From contig NZ_RQVV01000012.1 in assembly GCF_009295515.1 (NCBI RefSeq), forward strand, positions 17,038-81,037: a DNA stretch of 64,000 nucleotides. The letters run 5' to 3'. A model generated the notes under the pieces. That model was given only the letters and a program-made list of their open reading frames with translations, searched no databases and was not told the origin of the DNA. Shown here piece by piece: positions 1 to 9,023 of the stretch (positions are counted from its first letter, which is position 1; the number at the start of each line of letters is the position of its first letter). A program made the position numbers and the translations under genes. Source of the stretch: Erwinia endophytica. GTDB lineage: Bacteria > Pseudomonadota > Gammaproteobacteria > Enterobacterales > Enterobacteriaceae.

Positions 1-682
1 CCACGTCTGTGCTGGTAGTGAAATCCAGCGCCAGAGTAACCTGGGCCACACGTTCATCAGCGCGCAATCCTTTCCAGGTGTAATCATCAAATTTGATGAA
101 ATTACCCTCGCTGTCACGGAAGCCGTTCCAGATGTAGTCAACATACTGCCGACGAACGTCATTTGTAGAACTGGTCTGAGCGTCAGACAGTGATGACAGA
201 GCAGATCCCTTATTGAACACCGGATCACGCCAGTTAAATTTAAATCCGCTGTCGTGAATTGGCACCATCGTACCGTCAAATGTGTACGACCGGGCATCCA
301 GCGCAGCACCGATCTGACCAGACATTGACGTATGCGCCCAGCCGCGACCACCAGTGCGTGCGTACTCGTACACAGACTCTTCCAGGCGAACAGAACGGGA
401 CAACGGCAGCAGGTCATTCAGCAGGGTAAACTCGGTGTTGGGTTCAAATTCTGCCAGGACTGTCTGGTCGTATGCTTTATACAGACGGCGGATATCATCG
501 ATAGCATTAACCGCGTTCAGCTCAGGCGTGTTTTCAGCCGCACCGTGCCAGCGTGTACGTGCAATGAAATCAGCCACGGCCTGAGCAGAGGCATTACGCG
601 CCGCAGTCAGTTCGCGAAACTGAGCCTGGTTAACCGCGAGATTGCCGGTCTCAGTGGCCTTTTTAGTTGAGAATACAAACAT
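1..682 (-). CDS. Major capsid protein (N-terminal part, runs off the window)
   Basis: An open frame of about 227 codons reads from an ATG at 682 to the window edge, after a good ribosome site (AAGGAG). The translation starts MFVFSTKKATETG and contains RLEESVYEYARTGGRGWAHT. I take it to be a major capsid protein of a non-P22, non-lambda head type because it follows portal, head-morphogenesis, protease/scaffold and decoration-like genes in the usual order. The family assignment rests on context and general resemblance. The C-terminus is not visible. Confidence 0.7.
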   Translation of the reverse strand, partial: MFVFSTKKATETGNLAVNQAQFRELTAARNASAQAVADFIARTRWHGAAENTPELNAVNAIDDIRRLYKAYDQTVLAEFEPNTEFTLLNDLLPLSRSVRLEESVYEYARTGGRGWAHTSMSGQIGAALDARSYTFDGTMVPIHDSGFKFNWRDPVFNKGSALSSLSDAQTSSTNDVRRQYVDYIWNGFRDSEGNFIKFDDYTWKGLRADERVAQVTLALDFTTSTDV

Positions 683-694
683 TAATCGATCTCC

Positions 695-1123
695 TTACTT
701 GACCACTACGCGCAGCAGTTCGCCAGCGGTAGAAATTACGGTTTCTTCGTTTTCTTCAACAAAGAACTGGGCATCAGCGCCGCCACCAGTGGCCACCTGA
801 CCATTTACAACAGATAGCGCATCGCCTTTGTTGTACGTGCCAGCTACGGCTGGGATGTTCAAGAACACGCCGGGGGTCGGATGAAATGCAACGACCCATT
901 CGCCAGCAGCGATAGTGTCATCGACTGTTTTGCAGCGCAGATAATCGAAGTTAGCGACATATTTAATGCCAACATCGGCGTCACTGGCTGCGGTGAATAA
1001 ACCGTTTACAAACGTGCCTACAGTACCGGGCTGAGTATCAGCGGCTGCGGCACCCTCGCGGTGCAGTTGCGGATTAGCGAAAATACCACCCGCGTGAATT
1101 ACGTGTTTTCCGTCTCTGGCCAT
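695..1123 (-). CDS. Probable capsid decoration/cement protein
   Basis: A 142-residue protein rich in Gly, Ala and Val, with no membrane segment. It lies between the protease/scaffold gene and the major capsid gene, which is where tailed phages usually encode a head-stabilising protein. It begins MARDGKHVIHAGGIFAN and ends in a beta-rich stretch. Spacing is tight on both sides (7 and 12 bp), consistent with one late transcript. The role is inferred from position, composition and size; no catalytic motif is visible. Confidence 0.5.
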   Translation of the reverse strand: MARDGKHVIHAGGIFANPQLHREGAAAADTQPGTVGTFVNGLFTAASDADVGIKYVANFDYLRCKTVDDTIAAGEWVVAFHPTPGVFLNIPAVAGTYNKGDALSVVNGQVATGGGADAQFFVEENEETVISTAGELLRVVVK

Positions 1124-1129
1124 CAGTGA

Positions 1130-2335
1130 TTACTCCGGCATGTCTGAGAATGAATTTTTATTGTCTGAATGGTTGAATGCGCCATTCAGTCCGTGCGATG
1201 TGGCGCACTGTGCATACAGCTCGTTCAGTGCCTCGCCATCAAGAGCGTTAACGGCAACGTCAGTCATTTTGAATTTCTCTTTGACTGCGGTGCGTTTCTC
1301 ACCCTTTTCTTTATCAGCGTTGACTGCCAGGCTGTTTTTCAATGATTTCAATTCATCGGCGAAAGGCGTGAACCATTCGGGCGCTTCACTGTTTACAGTC
1401 GTACCCTTTTCCTTCTTATCCTTCTCTTCTTTTTCTTTCTTCGCCTTTTCTTCCTTAGCCTTTTCATCAGCGTCAGCTTTCGCCTTAGCATCATCGGCCA
1501 CCATCTGGTTATATGCGTCCATCAGCTCGGCGTCGGTCTTGCCTTCAACCTCTTGGCCCTTAGCTTTCAGCGCGTTTGTGATGAGTTCTTTCATCGGGTT
1601 TGTTTCCTCTTCGACTTCGACAGAATTGCTGTTGGCGCTGAAAAACGCCTTTAGCTGGTTAAAAAATGATTTGAATGCGGGATCTTGTGGATCAGGTTTC
1701 TCGGAGTCGGCCAGATTGACCGTTTCGATTTCCTGTTCAGAGCCATCAGCATTAACGAAAATGCCGACGCCTTCAGTTGGCGTGCCTGCCCCTGGCTCGT
1801 CCAGCAGTACGGCAACGTGGTCAAAATTCATGTTGGTGGCGATTTCGTCGTACTTTTTTCCCTTGGACTCGCCATTGGCCGCAATGCCGGAATACAGCAG
1901 GCCGGTAGAGATATGGATGGGCTCGACGTTTTTTCCTGCCGCCATATCATCCAGGCGGGTCAGCAGGCGCTTGCCCTTCTCTGTCCCCTCTGCATAGCGG
2001 CGATCAACGTACATATCACCGGTGACTTTCCCACTGGCATGATTGACGTTCTGTAACCAGGCTCCAACGTGGTATTCATTTACTGCCTGAACATCCCGCG
2101 CTGAAATGTGTTTCCCGTCCACTTTCGGGTGACCAAGCGGCATCGGGTTTCGCTCAAGCGTTTTGTAGCTTTTCTCTATTTCTGCTGCCGGGTACAGTTT
2201 CCGGTTCATCACAATGTCATCAACAACGGGCGTAACGCCGCGAACCACAATGTGTGGCCTGCCGTTGATGGTTTCAGTTGTGATATTTGACGCGGAGTTG
2301 ATGACCGACAGCACGTTAACGCAGTTGCGTTTCAT
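1130..2335 (-). CDS. DUF2213-like prohead protease fused to scaffold
   Basis: The 401-residue product has two parts. Residues about 1-210 form a folded domain resembling DUF2213-type prohead proteases. The rest is a long, highly charged Lys/Glu/Ala coiled-coil region of the kind found in scaffolding proteins. An in-frame ATG at 1,594 (start MKELITN), preceded by GAGGAAAC, could give a separate scaffold of about 154 residues, as with lambda C/Nu3. The gene lies between head morphogenesis and capsid genes. Protease activity is inferred, since I could not assign catalytic residues with confidence. Confidence 0.65.
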   Translation of the reverse strand: MKRNCVNVLSVINSASNITTETINGRPHIVVRGVTPVVDDIVMNRKLYPAAEIEKSYKTLERNPMPLGHPKVDGKHISARDVQAVNEYHVGAWLQNVNHASGKVTGDMYVDRRYAEGTEKGKRLLTRLDDMAAGKNVEPIHISTGLLYSGIAANGESKGKKYDEIATNMNFDHVAVLLDEPGAGTPTEGVGIFVNADGSEQEIETVNLADSEKPDPQDPAFKSFFNQLKAFFSANSNSVEVEEETNPMKELITNALKAKGQEVEGKTDAELMDAYNQMVADDAKAKADADEKAKEEKAKKEKEEKDKKEKGTTVNSEAPEWFTPFADELKSLKNSLAVNADKEKGEKRTAVKEKFKMTDVAVNALDGEALNELYAQCATSHGLNGAFNHSDNKNSFSDMPE

Positions 2336-2358
2336 GCTGTGCCCTCATTGATTGCGGG

Positions 2359-3336
2359 TTATTTACTCTTTGATTTTTTGGGTGCCGGTTGCCATGCTGC
2401 ACGCTCTTTCGCCAGACGCTCAACCATGCCGGGATTAACTACTTTTCCGTCATCGTCGAGAATGACCGGTATCTGTGAGCAATAACAGTTGTAGCGGTTG
2501 CCGCCTTCTGCATACCATTCTTCTACTTTTTCAGGTGTGTAGATATGTCCATGCCGCGCAACGTGCCATGAGCGGCTAGTAGGCTTTAATGCGGACAGGT
2601 GGATCATGGCAGTGTTCAGCCCCAGCCTCTCGCGAGACCATTCCGTTTCCAGCCGCTGAGCTTTGCGCAATGCTCCAACCTGTTCGGTCTGTGCCATGTT
2701 TTTGGCGCGAGACATTGATACATCGAGGCGTTTACTGACAATCTCTGCTGTCTCGCTGGGATTGATACCCCTGCCAACCGCATCTGATATCACGTTAGCC
2801 AGGTCACCACGCGCCTTGTCAGACTCCAGTCGCCAGTCACTGTACGTAGAGACGCTGGTGGCGGCGATCTGATTGAGGTATGCAGGACGGCTTAGCAACT
2901 GAGTTAGCGTTGTTTGCTGTTCGTAGATGGGTGACTGCACAGACAGATTAGTAAACGCCTGATGTGTGCCGCGTTCGTACTCAGCAATGATGTATTCCAG
3001 CGACCACAGGTTATTGCTGCCGCCATCCAGCAAATTGTTATCCAGGATCATCTGCACGCGCTGCAACAGATCAGCCAGTTGCGCTGCGGTCATGTCATAG
3101 ATATACGTACCGGCGTTAACCTGGTAAATAACATTGCCATGCACAGCGTATGACTGATTATTGCTGGCCTGCGCCCTGCCCGTCAGTTTCTCATCGAGTA
3201 GCCGCCTCATCGCCAGTTTTATTTGGTAATAACGGTTTTCGATGTCGCGGAACATCCGGCTAACTGGCCGCGCGGATTGGGTTGGGTCGGCTTTATTGCG
3301 TGGTATCACCGGTGTCCTGATCAGTTTCGTCGTCAC
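2359..3336 (-). CDS. Phage head morphogenesis protein (Mu F-like / SPP1 gp7-like)
   Basis: A 325-residue protein next to the portal gene, where the minor head protein of the Mu gpF/SPP1 gp7 family is normally found. The C-terminal third has family features: a stretch with AQTEQVGALRKAQ, then SRSWHVARHG and a Cys-containing NRYNCYCSQIPV segment. It overlaps the 3' end of the portal gene by 44 bp, suggesting coupled translation. Such proteins associate with the portal and enter the prohead during assembly. Confidence 0.75.
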   Translation of the reverse strand: MTTKLIRTPVIPRNKADPTQSARPVSRMFRDIENRYYQIKLAMRRLLDEKLTGRAQASNNQSYAVHGNVIYQVNAGTYIYDMTAAQLADLLQRVQMILDNNLLDGGSNNLWSLEYIIAEYERGTHQAFTNLSVQSPIYEQQTTLTQLLSRPAYLNQIAATSVSTYSDWRLESDKARGDLANVISDAVGRGINPSETAEIVSKRLDVSMSRAKNMAQTEQVGALRKAQRLETEWSRERLGLNTAMIHLSALKPTSRSWHVARHGHIYTPEKVEEWYAEGGNRYNCYCSQIPVILDDDGKVVNPGMVERLAKERAAWQPAPKKSKSK

Positions 3337-4726
3337 TTAACGGGTCTCCCGGTGGCACCTCTGGCGGCAGTTCATTTTCAGGTATTGGCTCCAGTTCACC
3401 GACAGCGCGTATTTCATTCTGAGTGATTGCCGGAGTGCCATATGCCGCCTGTGTTTTCTGCGCAACATCTGCCATCGCCTGCATGTTCGCGATCTTCTCC
3501 TGCTCACTCGGAGCCAGCAGATCAGACCATGCGAGAGTGACCTCTCCAGTAGATGGCGGGTCGATAGCACCCATCATCCAGAAACGCTCAATAAGACTGG
3601 TAATCAGTGCGGTCTGATGCCCCCAGCGACGGGTATTGCAGCGCTTCGCCCAGTCCGTCTTATCCTCGTCGGAGGCGAGCCGCCCGGTCTGCTGACCGTA
3701 CAGGATAGTGAATGGTATCTGAATTGATGCAGCAAATTCGTTAGCCGCCACTGTCCACGTAGGTTCAGGATCGGCAGCAGCAACAGACAGCACAGACGGC
3801 GTGCCAGCCTGCATAACCAGCGCAGCATCTGTCCCGCGGTTCATCCTTGCTATTTTTTCGTTCAGCGCGTCACCGATGTTATTGAACCCGGCCTCTTTAG
3901 CCTGTTTCGCCAGAACATTAAGATCTGTTTCTTTATCGAACGCTATACCTAACTGGCGGCTGGCGTTCTTCAGAAAACCTTCAGCACTACCACCGGAAAT
4001 CTTTTCGAGGTCCAGTATTTTGTTATATCCGGCACGCAGCAACGGGACGCCTGCCAGCATATTCTCGTCTTCAGAGCCTTCAGCAATGATGATGATGCGA
4101 TCCGGGTGGACATCCACGCTACGGACTGGACCATAAGTACCATCATCTCCAACCGGCTGCTCGTTAAACATGTATTTAACTGGCTGACCGTAGGTCTCTG
4201 ACATTGTGTCTATATCAAAATTACCAGGCTGAATTTGTGATTCCCATGCGGGGATCAGCCGAACTATAGATTTGTCTTTCAGCCTGCCGACTACATTCCG
4301 GTCAACTGGCTCTTTCCACTCTCTGCCATCGCGAAACTGAATGAGTAGCGCGGAATATCTTCCGATTAAGTTTCGCCGGTCGGCGTCTTTAATTTTAGCC
4401 CAGTGCTTCTTCAGGAGTTTGGTTACCTGAGTTTCCCACGGCGTGGTTTTGCTCGCTTCTTTCGACTCATCCCCATCAATAACAGTTGGGCTATCAGTCC
4501 AGCATGAGTCCAGTAGTTTATGCACTGCTGCATGAGCCACGGCATTACGTTCATAGGCGCGGTAATACAGGTCAAACTCCAGACCGTCTGGATAGCCGAA
4601 CTCACCCCAGAGTTTTGTACGTTTCGTATTGCCGTTAATCGCTCCAGCATAGAGCGCACGCTGCCGTCCGATGGATGCAGCCAGCGCATTAACGAGGAAT
4701 TCGACCTCGTTGCTTTGTTCAGTCAC
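3293..4726 (-). CDS. Portal protein (DUF1073-type)
   Basis: A 477-residue protein directly downstream of the large terminase gene, the canonical portal position. It is of usual portal size and has the DUF1073-type pattern, including a conserved central FTILYGQQTGRLAS segment and an acidic, Pro-rich C-terminal tail (ELPPEVPPGDP). It should form the dodecameric ring at the head vertex through which terminase pumps DNA. Assignment rests on position, length and family resemblance. Confidence 0.75.
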   Translation of the reverse strand: MTEQSNEVEFLVNALAASIGRQRALYAGAINGNTKRTKLWGEFGYPDGLEFDLYYRAYERNAVAHAAVHKLLDSCWTDSPTVIDGDESKEASKTTPWETQVTKLLKKHWAKIKDADRRNLIGRYSALLIQFRDGREWKEPVDRNVVGRLKDKSIVRLIPAWESQIQPGNFDIDTMSETYGQPVKYMFNEQPVGDDGTYGPVRSVDVHPDRIIIIAEGSEDENMLAGVPLLRAGYNKILDLEKISGGSAEGFLKNASRQLGIAFDKETDLNVLAKQAKEAGFNNIGDALNEKIARMNRGTDAALVMQAGTPSVLSVAAADPEPTWTVAANEFAASIQIPFTILYGQQTGRLASDEDKTDWAKRCNTRRWGHQTALITSLIERFWMMGAIDPPSTGEVTLAWSDLLAPSEQEKIANMQAMADVAQKTQAAYGTPAITQNEIRAVGELEPIPENELPPEVPPGDPLSDDETDQDTGDTTQ

Positions 4727-4736
4727 TGATTGCTCC

Positions 4737-5984
4737 TTAGAAAAATATTGCGCCGGTTGTCTGCTGTTTTATCAGTGGAGCCAGAGCGTAGCGTGTGCCG
4801 TCCATATAGTGGTTATGGGCATCAATGATGTCGGTGAGGACATCACCAGTCAGGCGATCTGTCTTGTAACTGTAGAGTCGAGCTTCTTTCAACCAGCCAG
4901 TACAACGAGGGTGAATGATAATTTCTTTGTAGCTTCTCAGGTGTGCTATTCCATCCTCTACGCTACCCTTCCACTTCTCAACACCAGTGATGCGAGGCAG
5001 ACATGCACGTCTGCCATTGCCGTCCTGTTTGACGTGACTGATTGTTTCCGGGCGTGCAGAGTCAGCCCTGACAACATGCTGCTCAATTCCTGGTATTCTC
5101 TGGATCATGAAATCAGCAATGTCATCATTTTCAAGCCCAACCATACCAGCCTCATACTCAATCAATAGCCTGTCCTCATGTACCCAACATTTTACGCCAA
5201 CAGTCGGATCCTGTGAGAAGCCCCAGTCAATGCCATAGTAAGGCCCATCCCATTCAGGTTGCGCCTCGAAATCTTCAACACGATATTTCCCGGCCAGTAT
5301 CTGAGCGTCGCTGTTCTCTCGATATGCTCCATCCCATACCCATGCATAGGTCTGGTCATCCAGCCGCCTACGGTCGCTCTGACGCTCCCCTTCCAGCACG
5401 TCAGGGAACCAGGGGTTATCCGTGTAGTTCATCTCGACAGTTACACAATCATCCCCAGCTTCTTTCCTGAATCGCTTGTCAGTAGGACTACCATCACGCT
5501 CAGGGTTCCACGTCACCCATATTTCTGAGCCTTCTTCACGCACTGTAGGGCTAAGTTTTTGCCAGGCTACTTCACTGACCGATTCAGCCTCGTCCACCCA
5601 GCACAATAAGATGCGAGCCTTAGACTTGATGCTGTCGAGGTTGTGGCGCAGTCCAGAGAAAACGTAATTAACGCTTTTATCGACAGTGCGGATGTACTTT
5701 TCGCCAATATCAAACTGTGCAGCCAGCCACGGGACGCCAAGTATTGCCTGTTTGACTTCCTGCATGCTCGACTCTTCCAGCGAGTTCATAAACTCACGGG
5801 CGCAGAGTATTACCCCTGACTCACCGTTCATCATCGACTGATACGCCTTAACTGCTGTCATCAGTGCGAATGTGCGAGTTTTTGCACTACCACGACCACC
5901 ATGAGAGCAGCGATAGCGCTTATTTGGAGCAGTGAACAACGGGGCGAGCTTAGCGGGTATCGGAAGCTGAACGGTATCACTCAT
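4737..5984 (-). CDS. terL: Terminase large subunit (PBSX type)
   Basis: A 415-residue DNA-packaging ATPase/nuclease. A Walker A motif GGRGSAKT is at residues 29-36, a Walker B-like ILLCWVDEAE follows at about 130, and the C-terminal nuclease half has YYGIDWGFSQDPT. This matches PBSX-type large terminases in length and motif order. It overlaps the small terminase gene by 8 bp at its 5' end and is followed by the portal gene. Confidence 0.92.
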   Translation of the reverse strand: MSDTVQLPIPAKLAPLFTAPNKRYRCSHGGRGSAKTRTFALMTAVKAYQSMMNGESGVILCAREFMNSLEESSMQEVKQAILGVPWLAAQFDIGEKYIRTVDKSVNYVFSGLRHNLDSIKSKARILLCWVDEAESVSEVAWQKLSPTVREEGSEIWVTWNPERDGSPTDKRFRKEAGDDCVTVEMNYTDNPWFPDVLEGERQSDRRRLDDQTYAWVWDGAYRENSDAQILAGKYRVEDFEAQPEWDGPYYGIDWGFSQDPTVGVKCWVHEDRLLIEYEAGMVGLENDDIADFMIQRIPGIEQHVVRADSARPETISHVKQDGNGRRACLPRITGVEKWKGSVEDGIAHLRSYKEIIIHPRCTGWLKEARLYSYKTDRLTGDVLTDIIDAHNHYMDGTRYALAPLIKQQTTGAIFF

Positions 5985-6414
5985 GTTTAGGCTCTACCGG
6001 CAGAAGCTGAATTGTCGTTGGTTTCGGCGACATGCTTCCGTCTGAAGATTTCACGTCGATATCCTGAGAAAGTTTGTCGCCATACTTCTTGGGGTTCATG
6101 CGAGACAGAACCCATTTACGCGTATCGATACGCAAGCGGGCCTTGGCTACAGCTGCGCTTTCCTCGGTGGCGTCATCGGATATCTCTACCAGCTCTTCGA
6201 ATATCGCGTCTTCACGAATGGAAGTTGCCTTTGCGTACTGGTCACGAAAGTCTTCATGCTCACGCAGCCAGCGAAACACTTTGGTCTTGTTAGGCATGCC
6301 GGGACGTTCGCATACCTTGCGCAGACTTTCACCATCGGCAAGCAGAGAGCAAATATCATCCGCCACCTCTGGTAAATAATCAGAAGGGCGGCCAGTCTTT
6401 TTCTTGGTCGCCAT
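5977..6414 (-). CDS. terS: Terminase small subunit
   Basis: A 145-residue protein beginning MATKKKTGRPSDYLPEVAD with a helix-turn-helix-like segment (ESLRKVCERPGMPNKTKVFRWL, split here as ESLRKVCERPGM and PNKTKVFRWL) at residues about 28-50. It immediately precedes and overlaps the large terminase gene. Small terminases recognise the packaging site and regulate the large subunit. Assignment rests on the DNA-binding segment, size and position. Confidence 0.85.
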   Translation of the reverse strand: MATKKKTGRPSDYLPEVADDICSLLADGESLRKVCERPGMPNKTKVFRWLREHEDFRDQYAKATSIREDAIFEELVEISDDATEESAAVAKARLRIDTRKWVLSRMNPKKYGDKLSQDIDVKSSDGSMSPKPTTIQLLPVEPKHE

Positions 6415-6479
6415 AAATTTTCCGTTTGTTTTTAAAATTGATTAGATTGATAGTAAGAGCTCAACACTAAGGAGAGCTT

Positions 6480-6740
6480 ATGTCTACGTTCAATCTTTCT
6501 AGTTACAGATCTTCAGGCAGTGCAGTCCGTCATGAAACAACCGATAAAGAGCATGGCATCGCACACGAAGTGCTTTTGGTTGCCATCATGACCTATCTAG
6601 CTAAACAAGAACAAACCAATCAGGGTTTGATTGAGGTCGGACAACTGGTTGAGGGAATTATAGGGAAAAGTCACCCAAACAGCCTTCGCATTGCTTCCGA
6701 TTTGATTAATGAAGCGAAAGAAAATTTCAAGAAGGCCTAA
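6480..6740 (+). CDS. Unknown small protein, counter-oriented accessory gene
   Basis: An 86-residue soluble protein (starts MSTFNLSSYRSSG) preceded by a strong ribosome site (AAGGAG, 7 bp before ATG). It is on the + strand while all surrounding late genes are on the minus strand, and its last codons overlap the convergent 6,737-6,919 gene. This is the layout of an independently expressed accessory gene (moron). No family recognised. Confidence 0.6.
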   Translation: MSTFNLSSYRSSGSAVRHETTDKEHGIAHEVLLVAIMTYLAKQEQTNQGLIEVGQLVEGIIGKSHPNSLRIASDLINEAKENFKKA

Positions 6741-6919
6741 CTACCATCCTGCGGAACGTACTCCATCTTGAGTACGTCGTCCGGTGCCAGGTAAATCCAT
6801 GAGCCGTCTTCTTTGGATAGCCCGACGAAACCGTTAACCAGTTCAGGCTGTGATCGGTTCATCAGCCCCTCATGGGTTTCACCAGATTTAGTTGTTACTG
6901 TGATTTGATATGTAGTCAT
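6737..6919 (-). CDS. Hypothetical small phage protein
   Basis: A 60-residue protein (MTTYQITVTTKSGETHEGLM...), probably a small beta-rich fold. It overlaps the 3' end of the convergent + strand gene by 4 bp. I do not recognise a family. The coding call rests on the clean frame and phage context. Confidence 0.5.
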   Translation of the reverse strand: MTTYQITVTTKSGETHEGLMNRSQPELVNGFVGLSKEDGSWIYLAPDDVLKMEYVPQDGS

Positions 6920-7210
6920 TTAGAATTATCCACTGTCTGGGTTTATATCACTCTCGTAAATTCCCTGACCATGAACCCCATATCCATTATGTTTGTTCTG
7001 CTATCTGTGCCTGTACGACACCATAAACAGAATATTATAAATTCGCTTTCATCTACCATCGCAGCGACGGGCGACTATGAGTGCTCACTCCTGGTTGTCA
7101 GCTCAGGAGACACGGTATCGGCGTTTTTGATTCGCTCTGTGCGCTGGCGTGCAGGAGTTGAACGGTCATAGCTAACACAGAGGACGGCGACGGCCTGCGC
7201 GTGGTGAATG
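6920..7210. other. About 290-bp gap without a convincing gene
   Basis: Short frames exist on both strands here (for example a 36-codon minus frame and the tail of a + frame at 6,872-7,171), but none has a good start site or protein-like composition. It may be untranslated spacer or the remnant of a lost gene. Confidence 0.5.
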
Positions 7211-7441
7211 CTATTCGGTGAATGTGGTCACTGTGACAGCTCCGTATTCCCCAGAGCCAACTTTCATCCAAAGCGTTACAGGAGGGGTGACATTCACTAC
7301 ACGACCTGCCCGGTGCCACGCATCGCTGTCTGCATCATCTGCGTACACAACGAATCCGTCAGTTACAGTGATGTGAGCACTGTTCTCACCAGTCGTTATC
7401 TGCACCGGCGTTTGTGTCAGCGTAATGCGTTCAGTACTCAT
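7211..7441 (-). CDS. Hypothetical phage protein, coupled to upstream gene
   Basis: A 76-residue, Thr/Val-rich, probably beta-structured protein (MSTERITLTQTPVQITTGEN...). Its start overlaps the stop of the 310-residue gene by 4 bp, so the two are probably co-translated and functionally linked. No family recognised; a structural role is possible. Confidence 0.55.
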   Translation of the reverse strand: MSTERITLTQTPVQITTGENSAHITVTDGFVVYADDADSDAWHRAGRVVNVTPPVTLWMKVGSGEYGAVTVTTFTE

Positions 7442-8370
7442 CGAAAGTCGATCCTCTTAATTAACCGGCGCTGCCAGTTCTTGCCAGCTGTCGGCAGTAT
7501 GAAAGTGTTGCCTGGTGTCTTGTACGTTTTGCTGCCGCCGAATTTGTAGACGAGCGTTATTGATTCGGCATCACTTGTGTCAATGACCGCTGACTGTGCT
7601 GCATATGTTTCACCAGTGATGTTTATTTCAATTGGTGATGTTGATATGTCTCCGGATTCAATTTGACCATCGAAAAACAGATCAAATCCTTTTTCAGTAT
7701 CGCCAGCATAAACCGGCTGATCATCGTTCGTGATTACGCTATCAGATGCGCAAAACATCGCAGTTCCCGCAACAGCACTAAAACTGGCTGTCAGCACTTT
7801 TATCTCATCTGTAATGCTGATTATTTCTGCCCGTGAAAATTCGGGGCTCTGATAACTGATTTCACCGTTGTTTATTCCGATTTGAGAGTAAACACCGTCG
7901 CTAATTATCTGCGCACGAAATGCCAAGTTTTCTCGACCGATGTGCCTGAAAACGAACTGAGCAGTGACAACCCCCGCGGTGAAATCGAGTAGTTGCGCAT
8001 GTTCTCCCGTTGAAGCAGTTTCTCTGTACTCTGTCCAGCCTGTTCCGCGTTGAGTGTTCGTTATCCCTGATGTGCTGATGCTGGTCACTAAATTTGATGT
8101 CGCGTGATTCAACTCAATTCTGCCAGCGGGAACACTATTGCGATACTCAACAGCCCAGGTGTTTTCAGATGCAAACTCGAATGCACTGGCGCTACCGAAC
8201 GTGATGTACTCTGGCCCGGTATATGTTATGCGTGAGTCGAGCGTTGCAGCGGTCATGTCGATTGAGTAAAACGGCTTAGACTGCTGAGCGCCGATGAGTA
8301 CAGAATCAGGAGTCCATACGCCGGGGTTGGCATCACCACCAATGATCGGAGCGCCGGGAATGCTTATCAT
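7438..8370 (-). CDS. Unknown 310-residue phage protein
   Basis: A soluble protein rich in Ser, Thr, Ile and Gly, beginning MISIPGAPIIGGDANPG, without signal peptide or transmembrane helix. Predominantly beta character suggests a structural or surface protein. It sits between terminase and the GrlR-like gene, outside the usual tail module. The 76-residue gene follows with a 4-bp overlap. I do not recognise the family. Confidence 0.55.
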   Translation of the reverse strand: MISIPGAPIIGGDANPGVWTPDSVLIGAQQSKPFYSIDMTAATLDSRITYTGPEYITFGSASAFEFASENTWAVEYRNSVPAGRIELNHATSNLVTSISTSGITNTQRGTGWTEYRETASTGEHAQLLDFTAGVVTAQFVFRHIGRENLAFRAQIISDGVYSQIGINNGEISYQSPEFSRAEIISITDEIKVLTASFSAVAGTAMFCASDSVITNDDQPVYAGDTEKGFDLFFDGQIESGDISTSPIEINITGETYAAQSAVIDTSDAESITLVYKFGGSKTYKTPGNTFILPTAGKNWQRRLIKRIDFR

Positions 8371-8492
8371 TTTTGCCCCTTTTTTAGAACTTTGTGCTGA
8401 TTCAGTTGATACATAGCCGTGATTTTTGCCATGAGATTTTATTTAAATCAGCAATATCGGGCATTCTCAGTGAAAACACCCTGTATTGCAGG

Positions 8493-8519
8493 TAATAAAA
8501 AACCGCCCGGAGGCGGCTT
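8493..8519 (-). terminator. Rho-independent terminator after the GrlR-like gene
   Basis: Read on the minus strand, a GC hairpin (CCGCC-tccg-GGCGG) is followed by TTTTTTATT. It lies 10-36 bp beyond the stop codon of the GrlR-like gene and ends that transcription unit. Confidence 0.75.
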
Positions 8520-8528
8520 GCTTTCGCT

Positions 8529-8861
8529 TCATGCCAGATTACTTAGGAAAGTTATTTTCCCGCTGATAGTTTTTGACTGATCATTTTTAATATGGCCTTT
8601 GAATTTATAATGATCACCATCCCCATCAATAGACAACTCAAGGTCTGATGTCCCTGTCCCATTAAATGCATTGGTATCATTCTTGTTGTACGGTACCGAC
8701 TTAACGAAAGCTTTGTTACCTTTTACTTCCCCTTTGTAAAAGCAAACATCATCACCGCCATTGATAGATCCATTGTTTACAATGACAATCCCGCCTAACT
8801 GACCATTCTGGTTAACATTAGTATCAAAAATAAGCTTATAAATTCCGTCTTTCATGCTCAC
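8529..8861 (-). CDS. GrlR-like regulatory protein (phage accessory gene)
   Basis: A 110-residue protein starting MSMKDGIYKLIFDTN, resembling the GrlR family (in enteropathogenic E. coli, a small beta-barrel protein that binds GrlA and represses type III secretion). The similarity I recognise is the MKDGIY-x-hIF N-terminus, the following IVIVNNGSINGGD segment and the overall size. It is flanked by a terminator on one side and a roughly 160-bp gap on the other, so it is probably expressed on its own. A host-regulating role is inference; the partner is unknown. Confidence 0.6.
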   Translation of the reverse strand: MSMKDGIYKLIFDTNVNQNGQLGGIVIVNNGSINGGDDVCFYKGEVKGNKAFVKSVPYNKNDTNAFNGTGTSDLELSIDGDGDHYKFKGHIKNDQSKTISGKITFLSNLA

Positions 8862-9023
8862 TCCTAAGTGGTTATGCCTTATGGCGTGAGCATTATATCA
8901 CCAACAATTTGGCATCAATTGCTGATTTTTCTACACTTTGCAGTGTGGCTAACTGTTCCCATGCGCCGGGTTTAAGAGCCGTTGTGAAAGTGGCTCTCAG
9001 TAAATGGTGGAGAAATCACGCCT

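Noticed and set aside
332..670. + strand frame opposite the capsid gene
   Set aside because: Shadow of the capsid coding strand, with no ribosome site.
1140..1997. Long + strand frame rich in Ser, Phe and Ala
   Set aside because: Antisense of the Lys/Glu-rich scaffold region, which produces such a frame by composition.
6872..7171. 99-codon + strand frame
   Set aside because: Starts inside the 6,737-6,919 gene, lacks a ribosome site and has no protein-like pattern.
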